The notes below the pieces were generated by a model. That model did no database searches. It worked only from the letters and a program-made list of their open reading frames with translations, and was not told the origin of the DNA. A stretch of DNA of 57,001 nucleotides from Fictibacillus sp. BK138 (lineage in GTDB: Bacteria; Bacillota; Bacilli; Bacillales; Fictibacillaceae): the NCBI RefSeq assembly GCF_004216955.1, contig NZ_SGXL01000006.1, positions 1 through 57,001 on the forward strand, in the 5' to 3' direction. Position numbers and translations under genes: made by a program. Below are positions 1-8,563 of the stretch, piece by piece; within the stretch, counting starts at the first letter, position 1; each line of letters starts with the position of its first letter.

Positions 1-56
1 TTCAGCGCCGATGGTAGTTGGGGGTCTCCCCCTGTTAGAGTAGGACGTCGCTAGGC
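1..56 (+). rRNA. rrf: 5S ribosomal RNA, 3' end (partial)
   Basis: The window opens inside a 5S rRNA gene. The sequence contains the typical Bacillus 5S 3' half, with the GGGGGTCTCCCCC hairpin, the GAGAGTAGGAC-type segment and a GCTAGGC end. The 5' part lies outside the window. It is followed by an intrinsic terminator, so this is the last gene of an rRNA operon reading rightwards. Confidence 0.9.
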
Positions 57-62
57 AATGAG

Positions 63-93
63 GAAGATGGATGAAGATCCATCTTCTTTTTTT
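63..93 (+). terminator. rRNA operon terminator
   Basis: A perfect 10-bp stem (GAAGATGGAT / ATCCATCTTC) with a GAAG tetraloop is followed by seven T. It ends the rRNA operon that precedes csfB. Confidence 0.9.
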
Positions 94-668
94 GTATAAA
101 AAAGAAAGAGAAAGCACCTAAAACAATAAAGATTAGCTGCTATTTGTAAGATTGCGAGTTAGTTGTTCTAAAAACTACTCCATATAGAGCTATTTTTGTT
201 ATATATGAGGGGCAAGGCGTGGCATGGATCTGCAAGTTTGAGCGAACAAGGTATCATTCTGAGCGTAGGTAAGGAATTTTGAGCGTAAAACGACAATTCT
301 GAGCGTAACTTGAAGTTTTTGAGCGAAGAAAGGGTACTCTTGAGCGAACGTGTAACAAATAAAAGAACACGTACCGTAAAAAACATTTAAACTACTGCAA
401 ATTTCACACCTGTAAAACATCTGCTGATAAACGATTTAATACACTCACCACTAACCTTCCATCACCTTTATTATCTCTTGTGCTTTAGTATAAAAACTTT
501 AACTCTTAAAAGCGGCACATCGAACTGTTTTAAATCCTGCTGCAGCGGGGATTTAAGGAAACATGAGGACGCATACTCGGTTTATTTTACCTAATTGAAT
601 AAAGACAGACACAACGAGAGCCAGAGTCTCATACATTTTAAAAGAACATTTAAATAATCTGAAAAAAC
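94..668. other. Non-coding gap between 5S rRNA and csfB
   Basis: No credible gene is seen over about 575 bases. In B. subtilis the next genes after the rRNA operon and csfB include xpaC and yaaN, neither of which is here. The gap holds one GAGCG periodic array (240-373); the rest is AT-rich sequence with no recognisable RNA or promoter until the sigma-F site at 669. Confidence 0.6.
240..381 (+). repeat. GAGCG periodic array, copy A1
   Basis: Six GAGCG motifs start at 240, 261, 281, 301, 321 and 342, so the spacing is 21, 20, 20, 20, 21. Each is preceded by a short T-rich run and followed by WAR; the spacers between differ from each other. The last unit runs into an inverted repeat, ACGTGT/ACACGT, with arms 13 nt apart, then ACCGTAAA. 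This tail recurs in three other arrays (6309, 23052, 48330). Function unknown. Confidence 0.85.
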
Positions 669-697
669 GTATATGAATAAACAATTCTGGCAACAAT
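669..697 (+). promoter_or_regulatory. Sigma-F-type promoter of csfB
   Basis: GTATA at 669-673, a 15-nt spacer, then GGCAACAAT at 689-697. Both boxes match the sigma-F consensus (GYATA, GGNNANANT). The predicted start point lies just before the ribosome binding site of csfB. In B. subtilis csfB is a forespore gene read by sigma F, so the site fits the gene. Confidence 0.75.
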
Positions 698-717
698 GGC
701 ATTATGGAGGTGGAAGA

Positions 718-912
718 ATGAAAAACACACGACAGTACGGGGAAACGTGTATGGTTTGTGAGGAACAAAAGGATCGGGGATTACACATTCTTCATCAATT
801 TATTTGCCGGGAATGTGAGCAGAAAATCCTTACTGCCAAGACAAATGACGACTATTATAAACATTACTTATCACAGTTAAGAAAATTAAAATTAGTAAAT
901 GCGTCTTCATAA
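718..912 (+). CDS. csfB: Anti-sigma factor Gin (CsfB)
   Basis: Small zinc-binding anti-sigma factor made in the forespore. In B. subtilis it blocks sigma G (and sigma E) so that late forespore genes are not switched on too early. The 64-residue protein carries two CxxC pairs, C11/C14 and C30/C33, which are the zinc ligands of the family. The start at 718 is chosen because GGAGGTGG (706-713) sits correctly before it; an upstream in-frame ATG at 673 lies inside the sigma-F promoter and cannot be used from it. The gene is monocistronic, ending in a terminator at 913, and sits right after an rRNA operon as in B. subtilis. Confidence 0.88.
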   Translation: MKNTRQYGETCMVCEEQKDRGLHILHQFICRECEQKILTAKTNDDYYKHYLSQLRKLKLVNASS

Positions 913-942
913 AAACAGGCTGATTAAACAGTCTGTTTTTTT
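913..942 (+). terminator. csfB terminator
   Basis: A 10-bp stem (AAACAGGCTG / CAGTCTGTTT, one G-T pair) with a 6-nt loop runs into a T tract directly after the csfB stop codon. Confidence 0.85.
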
Positions 943-1032
943 ATGTGATAAATTCTTTGAGGAAGCAACATGTGATAGAATAGAGATATACCAAAAGCTG
1001 AAAAACGTTTGAAAACAAAAGGGTTTTTAACT

Positions 1033-2457
1033 ATGAAACATGCACCGCTATATGAGGCGTTACTTAAACATACAAAGAATAATAAGTGGTCTTTTCATGT
1101 TCCCGGACACAAAAATGGTCAGGTTTTTGAAAAGACTGCAAAACCTTTTTTTCAGCCTGTCTTGTCCTTAGATGCAACAGAACTGACAGGACTTGATGAT
1201 CTGCATCATCCTGAAGGAGCAATCTTGGAAGCGCAGGAATTGCTGTCTTCATTTTACAACGTGAAGAAAAGTTATTTCCTTATTGGAGGAAGTACATCTG
1301 GGAATCTCGCTATGATTCTTTCTTCATTTTTTCCGGACGATATCGTGCTTGTTCAGAGAAACTGCCATAAATCCGTTTTAAACGGACTTGAACTTGCTGG
1401 TGTGAAACCCGTATTTTTATCACCAGAAATGGATGAAGACGGAGGATTTCCTTTAGGTGTCAGTCTTGAAACAGTAAAGAAAGCAATAAAAAGATACCCC
1501 GAGCTTAGAGGTATTATTTTAACAAATCCTACTTACTACGGGTTGCAGCAGGGTATAGAAGATATAGCAGAAGTAATCCACGCTCATAACGGCATCGTTT
1601 TGGTTGATGAAGCACATGGAGCACATTTTGGGCTTAAGAATATGCCTCAGAGTGCGATACATAGAGGTGCAGACGTAGTCGTGCAATCGGCACATAAAAC
1701 ACTTCCAGCTTTAACGATGGGTGCTTTTTTACATGTGAACAGTGATCAAGTTGATGAGTATCGTCTGTCGCAAGCTCTTCAGATGGTACAGTCTTCTTCT
1801 CCTTCTTATCTGATTATGGCTTCACTGGATTTGAGCCGTTTATATATGGAGAATTTATCGCAAGCGGATTTAGATTATATTATTCTTCAAGCTGATGAGT
1901 TTAGAGTGTTCATCAATTCACTGGAACATCTTCATACTGTTAAAACTCCTGCAGGTTACAATTTAGATCCTCTTAAGATAACCGTTCAGTCAGATAAAGA
2001 TATTTCAGGGTTTGAACTGCAGCAGCTTTTTGAGGCAAAGGGTTTGTATACAGAGCTTGCCGATGACCGCAATGTATTACTTATTTTGCCGATCGGAACA
2101 ATGAACGAGCTTGCTGAGCTTAAAGAAGTTTTTTATAAAATTTCAGAAAAACTTTCTTCATATAAAAGCAGATCAGAACGAATTCAAACGGTATCGCTAT
2201 TTCCTCAGGTCAGTACGTTAGAAATTTCTTATCATGACATGAAGAGAATGCGCGTCAAACAAGTTCAAATGGAGGGTGCTGAAGGGTATGCGGCAGCTGA
2301 AGCAGTAATTCCGTATCCTCCAGGTATTCCATTGATTGCAAAAGGAGAAAAAATCACTTCAGAATCCATTCGTCGTTATTTATACCTTAAAGAGAAGGGT
2401 GCTCGGTTTCAAGGGGTCTGCGAGCAGAATAGGATGCATGTATTTGATATAAGTTAG
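1033..2457 (+). CDS. Orn/Lys/Arg decarboxylase family protein (YaaO-like)
   Basis: PLP-dependent fold-type I amino acid decarboxylase, homologous to B. subtilis YaaO and related to SpeA. The substrate (arginine, lysine or ornithine) cannot be read from sequence. The SAHKT motif gives the PLP lysine at about K222, preceded by the DEAHGAHF segment; the C-terminal part has the family PYPPGIPL stretch near residue 430. The ATG at 1033 is chosen over a TTG at 1009 that has no ribosome binding site. At 474 aa the length is normal for the short Gram-positive class. It stands at the head of the tmk-darA-yaaR-holB cluster with a gap of about 11 nt to tmk, so it is probably co-transcribed. Confidence 0.87.
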   Translation: MKHAPLYEALLKHTKNNKWSFHVPGHKNGQVFEKTAKPFFQPVLSLDATELTGLDDLHHPEGAILEAQELLSSFYNVKKSYFLIGGSTSGNLAMILSSFFPDDIVLVQRNCHKSVLNGLELAGVKPVFLSPEMDEDGGFPLGVSLETVKKAIKRYPELRGIILTNPTYYGLQQGIEDIAEVIHAHNGIVLVDEAHGAHFGLKNMPQSAIHRGADVVVQSAHKTLPALTMGAFLHVNSDQVDEYRLSQALQMVQSSSPSYLIMASLDLSRLYMENLSQADLDYIILQADEFRVFINSLEHLHTVKTPAGYNLDPLKITVQSDKDISGFELQQLFEAKGLYTELADDRNVLLILPIGTMNELAELKEVFYKISEKLSSYKSRSERIQTVSLFPQVSTLEISYHDMKRMRVKQVQMEGAEGYAAAEAVIPYPPGIPLIAKGEKITSESIRRYLYLKEKGARFQGVCEQNRMHVFDIS

Positions 2458-2468
2458 GAGCAGTAATT

Positions 2469-3113
2469 GTGAAAGGCTTATTTATTACGCTAGAAGGTCC
2501 AGACGGATCAGGCAAAACCACTCAGGTTGCAAAGATTGCCGAATACTTAACCGAAAATAAAATCGACTTTATTCAAACACGCGAACCAGGTGGCACTAGA
2601 ATCAGTGATAAGATTCGTTCACTTATCTTGGATCCAGAACATAAAGAAATGAATGACCTTACGGAAGTTCTTCTTTATGCTGCATCTAGGGCACAGCATG
2701 TTCATGAAAAAATCCTTCCTGCTCTAGAAAGTGGCAAGGTTGTACTATGTGACCGGTTTGTTGATGCTTCACTCGCTTATCAAGGATTTGGACTCGGTGT
2801 CGGAGAAGAACCGGTACTACAGGTAAACCGAATTGCAACGGGTGGATTGGTTCCTGACCGCAGTTATTTCATTGATGTCTCTCCAGAAGTTGGTCGAGAG
2901 CGAATGAAGGAGAGATACGGTACAGCAAGTCTCGACCGCATCGAGCAAAAAGATCTTTCGTATCATGAGCGCGTGAGGGAAGGATTTCAGTATATTTTTG
3001 CTAATCAGGAGAAACGTATTCATCGCGTTAACGGTGAACAAGATCCGGAAACAGTGTTTGCAGAGATCGTAAAGGATTTGGATAAGCTTTTAGCGAATCA
3101 TAAGGAAAAGTAA
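2469..3113 (+). CDS. tmk: Thymidylate kinase
   Basis: Phosphorylates dTMP to dTDP with ATP, the step shared by the de novo and salvage routes to dTTP. The 214-residue protein has the P-loop GPDGSGKT at 10-17, the TREPGGT substrate motif near residue 40, and a DR-containing segment (CDRFVDAS) near 95. The start is GTG with GGAG upstream at the end of the preceding gene. Gene order yaaO-tmk-darA-yaaR-holB is conserved with B. subtilis, placing dTTP supply beside the clamp-loader subunit gene. Confidence 0.95.
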   Translation: MKGLFITLEGPDGSGKTTQVAKIAEYLTENKIDFIQTREPGGTRISDKIRSLILDPEHKEMNDLTEVLLYAASRAQHVHEKILPALESGKVVLCDRFVDASLAYQGFGLGVGEEPVLQVNRIATGGLVPDRSYFIDVSPEVGRERMKERYGTASLDRIEQKDLSYHERVREGFQYIFANQEKRIHRVNGEQDPETVFAEIVKDLDKLLANHKEK

Positions 3114-3458
<345 letters not shown>

Positions 3459-3489
3459 TAAATTTAAGCTTCTAAATTGAGGGGTTATT

Positions 3490-3930
3490 ATGAAAATCGG
3501 ACAGGACATAAGACCAGTTCTTGATACAAAGCAAAATGAGGGGAAACTGGGAAAGAAAACATCCCTTTCATTTGGAGAAACGGTATCCAAACAGAGTGAG
3601 AAACTTCACTCTGAACAGCTTACACGGCTGTTAGGCGATATCGAGACACAAGGCAAAAGACTGCTGCAGTCCCAAACTGTACGAGATCTGCAGCTTTATA
3701 AAAATTTGGTTCAGCGCTTCGTAAAAGAAGCCGTTAACTTCGGGATGCAGCTGAAACAGAACAAAAGCTGGAATGAACAAGGGCGATCACGGACACTCAA
3801 ACTTGTTAAAGAGATTGATGAACAGCTGATCCAAGTTACAGAAGCAGTATTAAGCCAGGAAAAAGACTCAATATCCTTATTAGATAAGATTGGTGAAATC
3901 AAAGGGTTATTAGTGAATTTATATACGTAG
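3490..3930 (+). CDS. yaaR: YaaR family protein (DUF327)
   Basis: Conserved small cytosolic protein of unknown function found beside darA and holB throughout Bacilli. The 146 residues are mostly predicted helix, with a charged N-terminal 40 residues and a conserved core (SQTVRDLQLYKNLVQRFVKEA) near 60-80. There are no catalytic motifs or membrane segments. It lies 31 nt after darA behind GAGGGG and runs almost into holB. Context suggests a link to replication or c-di-AMP, but that is inference only. Confidence 0.85.
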   Translation: MKIGQDIRPVLDTKQNEGKLGKKTSLSFGETVSKQSEKLHSEQLTRLLGDIETQGKRLLQSQTVRDLQLYKNLVQRFVKEAVNFGMQLKQNKSWNEQGRSRTLKLVKEIDEQLIQVTEAVLSQEKDSISLLDKIGEIKGLLVNLYT

Positions 3931-3942
3931 CAGGTGAAATGT

Positions 3943-4932
3943 ATGATGAGCTGGGAAACAAGCAGCAAGACACAGCCCCGTGTTGTGAAACTATTAAAAA
4001 ACAGTATAAAAAAGCAGCGCCTTGCTCATGCATATATTTTTGAAGGTGCACAAGGCACAGGGAAGATGGCTGTCGGGATTGCATTAGCAAAAACCTTTCT
4101 ATGCCGGAATGCTGAGGATGGGAATCCGTGCGAGAACTGTACCAACTGCAAAAGAATCACATCAGGCAATCATCCGGATGTGCATATCATCTCACCCGAA
4201 GGACAGTCGATTAAGATCGACCAGATCAGAGGGCTGCAGAAGGAATTTGCATACAGTGGAATGGAGTCTTCTAAAAAGGTTTATATTGTAGAGCACGCTG
4301 ATAAGATGACTGTTCAAGCAGCCAATAGTCTCTTGAAGTTTTTAGAAGAGCCGGGTTCAGACACGATTGCTATTTTATTGACAGAACAGGTTCATAGTTT
4401 ACTTGATACGATTCGTTCACGTGCACAGACTCTTTCCTTCTCTCCTCTTGCTCCTGAAGGGATTTTACAAAAGCTGTTAGAAGAGGAAATACCGAAGCCG
4501 ATCGCTGCTTTGGCCTCCTCACTCACGTCAGATTATGCGGAAGCACTCGAAATTTGTAGGGAAGAGTGGTTTGCACAAGCAAGAGCCAAAGTGATACAAT
4601 TGACGGAGGAACTGCGGCTGCGGCCTGATTATTGTCTTGTTGTACTGCAAGACCAATATTTAAGCTTTTTTAAAGAGAAAGAACAGCTGCGTTTAGCTTT
4701 AAACTTACTTTTGATCTGGTATCGGGATCTGTTATCTATACATTTATCACAGTCGGAAAAAGTTGTGTTTTTCGATCAGCTTCAAGCATTAGAGCAGCAG
4801 GCGCTTCAAACGTCTCAAAAGAAAGCGGGAGAAGCTCTGCAAGCTATACTGACTGCTCAGGCCAGACTAAGGAGCAACGTCAGCCCCCTTATGGTGATGG
4901 AGCAGTTGGTTTTACGATTACGGGAGGGATAA
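3943..4932 (+). CDS. holB: DNA polymerase III subunit delta'
   Basis: Clamp-loader subunit: with HolA and DnaX it opens the DnaN ring and loads it on primed DNA. Walker A-like GAQGTGK lies at 35-41, and four cysteines (C54, C63, C66, C69) form the usual zinc module. The LKFLEEP segment and the IRSRAQ (SRC-like) motif follow near residues 130-165. ATG 3943 is preferred to the GTG at 3934 because AGGTGA lies at 3932-3937 and the family begins about here. The protein is 329 aa, the usual length. Confidence 0.93.
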   Translation: MMSWETSSKTQPRVVKLLKNSIKKQRLAHAYIFEGAQGTGKMAVGIALAKTFLCRNAEDGNPCENCTNCKRITSGNHPDVHIISPEGQSIKIDQIRGLQKEFAYSGMESSKKVYIVEHADKMTVQAANSLLKFLEEPGSDTIAILLTEQVHSLLDTIRSRAQTLSFSPLAPEGILQKLLEEEIPKPIAALASSLTSDYAEALEICREEWFAQARAKVIQLTEELRLRPDYCLVVLQDQYLSFFKEKEQLRLALNLLLIWYRDLLSIHLSQSEKVVFFDQLQALEQQALQTSQKKAGEALQAILTAQARLRSNVSPLMVMEQLVLRLREG

Positions 4933-4936
4933 AACC

Positions 4937-5770
4937 TTGTATGAGGTAGTGGGAATCCGCTTTAAGAAAGCGGGTAAAGTATATTATTTCGACCCCGGCG
5001 ACCTTGAAGTGAAAAAAGACGCGTTCGTTATTGTGGAAACAGCGCGTGGAATAGAATATGGCAAGGTAGTTATCGATAAGAAACTAGTCGGGGAGAACGA
5101 TGTAGTTCTTCCTTTAAAAAAAGTCGTTCGGCTCGCGACACAGAAAGATATTTTATCTGTTGACGAAAACAAAGCGGCCGCTAAGGAAGCGTTTCAAAGT
5201 TGTGAGGAAAAAATCATTGAACACCAGCTGGACATGAAGCTGGTCGATGTTGAATATACGTTTGACAGAAATAAAATCATTTTTTATTTTACAGCAGACG
5301 GAAGAATAGATTTCCGTGAACTAGTTAAAGATCTTGCTTCTATTTTTAGAACAAGAATAGAACTAAGACAGATCGGTGTCAGAGATGAAGCGAAAATGCT
5401 CGGAGGGATTGGACCATGCGGGCGTATGCTTTGCTGTTCAACATTCTTAGGAGATTTTGAGCCTGTTTCAATCAAAATGGCAAAAGATCAGAACCTCTCA
5501 TTAAACCCAGCTAAGATTTCCGGATTATGCGGACGTTTAATGTGCTGTCTGAAGTACGAAAATGACTATTACGAAGAAGCTAAAGAAGAAATGCCTGATG
5601 TTGGTGAAGAAATTATGACCCCTCATGGTGTTGGTCGCGTTGTCGGCTTGAACTTGCTTGAAAAGCTCATTCAAGTAAACATTCCTTCAATGGAAAGAAC
5701 GACAGAGTTTACATTGGACGAGCTGGCAGAAGGCAAGAAAGAGGAATTATTCAGTCAGGCCACAGAGTAA
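4937..5770 (+). CDS. ricT: RicT (YaaT), RNase Y regulatory iron-sulfur protein
   Basis: Part of the RicA-RicF-RicT (Y-complex), which carries Fe-S clusters and directs RNase Y to mature operon mRNAs; it also affects competence, biofilm formation and sporulation in B. subtilis. The 277-residue PSP1-domain protein has the conserved cysteine blocks GPCGRMLCC (about 155-163) and GLCGRLMCC (about 194-202). The start is TTG at 4937, which matches the MY-V-G family N-terminus and has GGGAGGG at 4922-4928. It follows holB by 4 nt and precedes yabA, as in B. subtilis. Confidence 0.93.
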   Translation: MYEVVGIRFKKAGKVYYFDPGDLEVKKDAFVIVETARGIEYGKVVIDKKLVGENDVVLPLKKVVRLATQKDILSVDENKAAAKEAFQSCEEKIIEHQLDMKLVDVEYTFDRNKIIFYFTADGRIDFRELVKDLASIFRTRIELRQIGVRDEAKMLGGIGPCGRMLCCSTFLGDFEPVSIKMAKDQNLSLNPAKISGLCGRLMCCLKYENDYYEEAKEEMPDVGEEIMTPHGVGRVVGLNLLEKLIQVNIPSMERTTEFTLDELAEGKKEELFSQATE

Positions 5771-5785
5771 AAAGAGGTGGAATTC

Positions 5786-6142
5786 GTGGAAAAGAAGACT
5801 ATATTTTCCCGCGTGGTGCAAATGGAAGAACAAATCACGGAGTTGTCACAGCAACTAGAAGATTTTAAGACCCATTTGGCTGCATTAATTGAAGAAAACC
5901 ACCATCTCGTGATGGAAAATGAAAATCTTCGAAACAAGCTGAACTCAGATGGGACACGAGTTTCCGCTAAGAAATCTCCAGCTTCTAAAGGGAAAAAAGA
6001 GCCTGCAGTCGATATCGGTGAGGGCTATGATAACCTGGCACGTCTCTACCAAGAAGGATTCCACATTTGTAACCTTCATTATGGCAGCGTACGTTCAGAG
6101 GGAGATTGTTTGTTTTGTCTTTCATTTTTAAATAAGAAATAA
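5786..6142 (+). CDS. yabA: Replication initiation control protein YabA
   Basis: Negative regulator of replication initiation: YabA bridges DnaA and the DnaN sliding clamp and stops over-initiation. The 118-residue protein has an N-terminal coiled coil (about residues 8-55, rich in leucine, glutamate and glutamine), a charged linker, and a C-terminal zinc domain with HICNLH and CLFC. The GTG at 5786 is preferred to GTG 5777, which lies inside the ribosome binding site GAGGTGG. It follows ricT closely and ends the tmk-to-yabA run at a terminator (6145). Confidence 0.92.
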   Translation: MEKKTIFSRVVQMEEQITELSQQLEDFKTHLAALIEENHHLVMENENLRNKLNSDGTRVSAKKSPASKGKKEPAVDIGEGYDNLARLYQEGFHICNLHYGSVRSEGDCLFCLSFLNKK

Positions 6143-6144
6143 AC

Positions 6145-6172
6145 GCCTTTCCTAAGGGGAAGGCTTCTTTTT
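6145..6172 (+). terminator. yabA terminator
   Basis: An 8-bp stem (GCCTTTCC / GGGAAGGC, one G-T pair) with a TAAG loop is followed by CTTCTTTTT, just after the yabA stop. Confidence 0.8.
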
Positions 6173-6228
6173 ATATGGGTGATTTTTAAAAAAATTCTAT
6201 TTACGCAACAACTGTAGCTTTAAGGAGG

Positions 6229-6538
6229 GTTAATCCGTTCCAGGATGTTCGCTTTCCGCGGGGCGGGCGGTGAGCCCCTTGAGTTCTGCCCTCCCTATTA
6301 GTTACTTTGAGCGAAAAAAGAAGATTTTGAGCGAAACTAAAGGGAGTTTGAGCGTAGCTCGGCATTTTTGAGCGAAACCCCAATATTTCTGAGCGAACGT
6401 GTAATAAATATAAGAACACGTACCGTAAAATTCCATCAATAAGGACCGGACCGGAGTACGGAAATAAAGCGACACTTCCATTTTTCGTTTGTCACGCTGA
6501 CCATAGCCGGAGTCTCGCACCTTCCGCTCAAATCAACA
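6229..6538 (+). repeat. Composite: family B element interrupted by a GAGCG array
   Basis: The left part, 6229-6284, matches the left half of the family B palindromic element (TTCCAGGATG, CTTTCCGCGGGGCGGGCGG, TGAGCC). The right part, 6497-6538, matches its right half (GGAGTCTCGCACCTTCC, AATCAAC). About 210 bp in between carry array A2. This gap upstream of trmN holds no gene. Either the array inserted in a family B copy, or the two always move as one larger element. Confidence 0.75.
6309..6430 (+). repeat. GAGCG periodic array, copy A2
   Basis: Five GAGCG motifs at 6309, 6329, 6350, 6370 and 6391 (spacing 20, 21, 20, 21). The last passes into the family tail ACGTGT-13 nt-ACACGT and ACCGTAAA. 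Its fourth spacer (TAGCTCGGCATTTTT) closely resembles the one at the same place in A3 and A4, showing common descent. Confidence 0.85.
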
Positions 6539-6623
6539 TGTCCACGAAGGTTATTCAAAAAAACGGTCCAAAAAAAAATCTTTTTTAAAAGCCTTTTATA
6601 TAGAAGAAATGGAGGGAATAACG

Positions 6624-7373
6624 ATGACTGAGCTCCTACCAGATGAGCGAATTGATTACTTAGTCCATGAAGACTTAAAAATAATCCAAAGTCCCTCTGT
6701 CTTTTCGTTTTCACTAGATGCGGTTTTATTAAGCCGTTTTGCCTGGGTTCCGATCCAAAAAGGAAAAATTATAGATTTGTGCAGCGGCAACGGTGCAGTA
6801 GCTCTTTTACTGAGCAAGAGGTCGAAAGCCCGTATAACCGGGGTTGAGATTCAAGAAAGACTATACAGTATGGCAAATAGAAGTGTTGTGCTCAACAATC
6901 TAGATGATCAGATAAATATGGATCTTGGGGATATAAAAGAGGCACCTGCTATATACGGTCATGGTACTTTTGATGCGTTAACGTGCAATCCCCCATATTT
7001 TGCTTCAGTTCATGAAGAAGATTTCAATCAGAATGAACATCTCGCCATTGCACGCCATGAAATTCATTGTTCTTTAGAAGATGTGATTCGTGTAAGCAGC
7101 CAGCTTGTGAAGCAAGGCGGTAAGGTTGCGATGGTGCACCGGCCGAACCGTCTCATGGAAATCTTAGCGTTTATGCGCCAGTATAAACTTGAACCTAAAA
7201 AACTGCAGCTGATCTATCCAAAAGCCGGAAGTGAAGCAAACATGCTTTTAATAGAAGGAATGAAAAACGGAAAACCTGATCTACATATTCTTCCACCTCT
7301 TACGGTATACGGAGAGAATGGAGAATATACGGATGAGCTTAAAAGGATGTTCTACGGTGAACAAGAGCAATAG
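6624..7373 (+). CDS. tRNA1(Val) (adenine37-N6)-methyltransferase family protein (YabB)
   Basis: Class I SAM-dependent N6-adenine methyltransferase of the TrmN/YfiC family, homologous to B. subtilis YabB. The family modifies A37 of tRNA-Val in E. coli; the exact substrate here is inferred. The SAM-binding motif [13 protein letters not shown] lies near residue 51, and the catalytic NPPY is at 122-125. ATG 6624 is used because GGAGGG (6611-6616) precedes it; the ATG at 6609 overlaps that site. At 249 aa it is full length, and its last 17 nt overlap yazA. Confidence 0.9.
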   Translation: MTELLPDERIDYLVHEDLKIIQSPSVFSFSLDAVLLSRFAWVPIQKGKIIDLCSGNGAVALLLSKRSKARITGVEIQERLYSMANRSVVLNNLDDQINMDLGDIKEAPAIYGHGTFDALTCNPPYFASVHEEDFNQNEHLAIARHEIHCSLEDVIRVSSQLVKQGGKVAMVHRPNRLMEILAFMRQYKLEPKKLQLIYPKAGSEANMLLIEGMKNGKPDLHILPPLTVYGENGEYTDELKRMFYGEQEQ

Positions 7374-7647
7374 TCATTTTGTGTATATTTTGGAGTGTGG
7401 TGACGGAACTTACTATACAGGCTATACAAATGAGATCAGTCAGCGACTGCGTAAACATGAAGAAGGAAAAGGGGCTAAGTACACGAGAGGTAGAGGACCT
7501 CTTAAGCTTGTATTTCAGCAATCTTTTTCTACGAAACAAGAAGCAATGCGCTTGGAATTTGCCATTAAGAAACTGAACAGAGCCGCAAAAGAGAGAATAA
7601 TAAAAGAGGGAAGTGTTCCATATGTGGCAGCAAAAGAGCTACCATGA
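7357..7647 (+). CDS. GIY-YIG nuclease superfamily protein YazA
   Basis: Small stand-alone GIY-YIG domain protein of the UPF0213 family (96 aa). The [18 protein letters not shown] segment at about 7-24 carries the two tyrosines, in YYTG form as usual for this family, followed by the [15 protein letters not shown] stretch. A role in DNA repair or recombination has been suggested for the fold but is not proven. The start is GTG 7357, preceded by AAAAGGA; it overlaps the end of the methyltransferase gene by 17 nt and its own end overlaps rsmI by 26 nt, so the three are likely translationally coupled. Confidence 0.85.
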   Translation: MNKSNSHFVYILECGDGTYYTGYTNEISQRLRKHEEGKGAKYTRGRGPLKLVFQQSFSTKQEAMRLEFAIKKLNRAAKERIIKEGSVPYVAAKELP

Positions 7648-8506
7648 CGAGAGAGGGACTGGTGCATTATATCTGGTTCCTACACCGATTGGAAACTTAG
7701 AAGATATGACGTTCCGTGCTGTTCGCACATTAAAAGAGGCTGATCTGATAGCAGCAGAAGATACGCGGCAAACGAAGAAGTTATGCAGCCATTTTGAAAT
7801 TAGTGCACCATTGACGAGTTATCATGATCATAATAAGGTGCAGAGCGGAAAAAAACTGATAGAAGCATTAAAAGAAGGAAAGCAAATTGCATTAGTAACG
7901 GATGCCGGGATGCCGGGGATATCAGATCCCGGGTACGAGCTGGTCGTCCAATGTGTAGAAGAAAAAATACCTGTCATACCTCTGCCTGGAGCAAATGCTG
8001 CTTTGCCTGCACTGGTTGCTTCTGGATTAAATACAGAACTTTTCACATTCTATGGTTTTCTACCAAGGGGTAAAAAAGAAAAGAAAGCTGAATTAGAAAG
8101 ATTAAAGCTCTTTCCATCCACACTTTTGTTTTATGAAGCCCCTCATCGTCTAAAAGAAACACTTCAGGCTATGAATGGAATATTTGAGAACCGGAAAATT
8201 GCGGTGGTCCGGGAGTTAACAAAGAAATATGAAGAAATTATCCGTGGTACACTTACAGAAGTTACCGATTACATAAATCAGGGAGATGCTGAGATCAGGG
8301 GAGAATTTTGCTTGGTCGTCGAGGGAAGCGGTAATGCAGAATTCGAAAGTGAAACAGCTGAGCAATGGTGGGAATCTCTTTCAGTAACTGAACATGTCGA
8401 CCATTATGTAAATCAAGGTGAGAAACCAAAGGAAGCGATTAAGTTAGCAGCTGTTGACCGGAATGTCCCTAAGCGTTCTGTTTATCAGGAATATCATGGC
8501 CTGTAA
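7622..8506 (+). CDS. rsmI: 16S rRNA (cytidine1402-2'-O)-methyltransferase
   Basis: Methylates the 2'-OH of C1402 in the 30S decoding centre using SAM. A tetrapyrrole-methylase fold is shown by LYLVPTPIGNLEDMTFRA (family signature, from about residue 14), AAEDTRQT near 45, DAGMPGISDPGY near 95 and PGANAALPALV near 120. ATG 7622 has GAGGGA upstream; an in-frame GTG at 7613 has no spacing for it. The 294-residue length is standard. The gene ends at a hairpin at 8527 that may serve the convergent abrB gene too. Confidence 0.93.
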   Translation: MWQQKSYHDERGTGALYLVPTPIGNLEDMTFRAVRTLKEADLIAAEDTRQTKKLCSHFEISAPLTSYHDHNKVQSGKKLIEALKEGKQIALVTDAGMPGISDPGYELVVQCVEEKIPVIPLPGANAALPALVASGLNTELFTFYGFLPRGKKEKKAELERLKLFPSTLLFYEAPHRLKETLQAMNGIFENRKIAVVRELTKKYEEIIRGTLTEVTDYINQGDAEIRGEFCLVVEGSGNAEFESETAEQWWESLSVTEHVDHYVNQGEKPKEAIKLAAVDRNVPKRSVYQEYHGL

Positions 8507-8526
8507 TTTTTTCAATACAAAGGGAA

Positions 8527-8552
8527 AGAGCCTTCTAAATGAAGGCTCTTAT
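8527..8552. terminator. Terminator between convergent rsmI and abrB
   Basis: A 9-bp perfect stem AGAGCCTTC / GAAGGCTCT with a 5-nt loop. T-rich sequence lies on both sides (TTATTGTTT to the right, TTTCCCTTT on the other strand), so it may end transcription from both genes, although neither T run is long. Confidence 0.65.
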
Positions 8553-8563
8553 TGTTTAAGTTC

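Noticed and set aside
168-420. Open frames on the reverse strand over array A1 (and the like at 6201-6520) with repeated FAQ/LRS residues
   Set aside because: They arise because the CGCTCAAA motif repeats; the 20-21 bp period shifts frame between motifs, there is no ribosome binding site, and the frames are not conserved between the four arrays.
553-768. Reverse-strand frame opposite csfB
   Set aside because: Overlaps csfB and its promoter, with no ribosome binding site or recognisable similarity.
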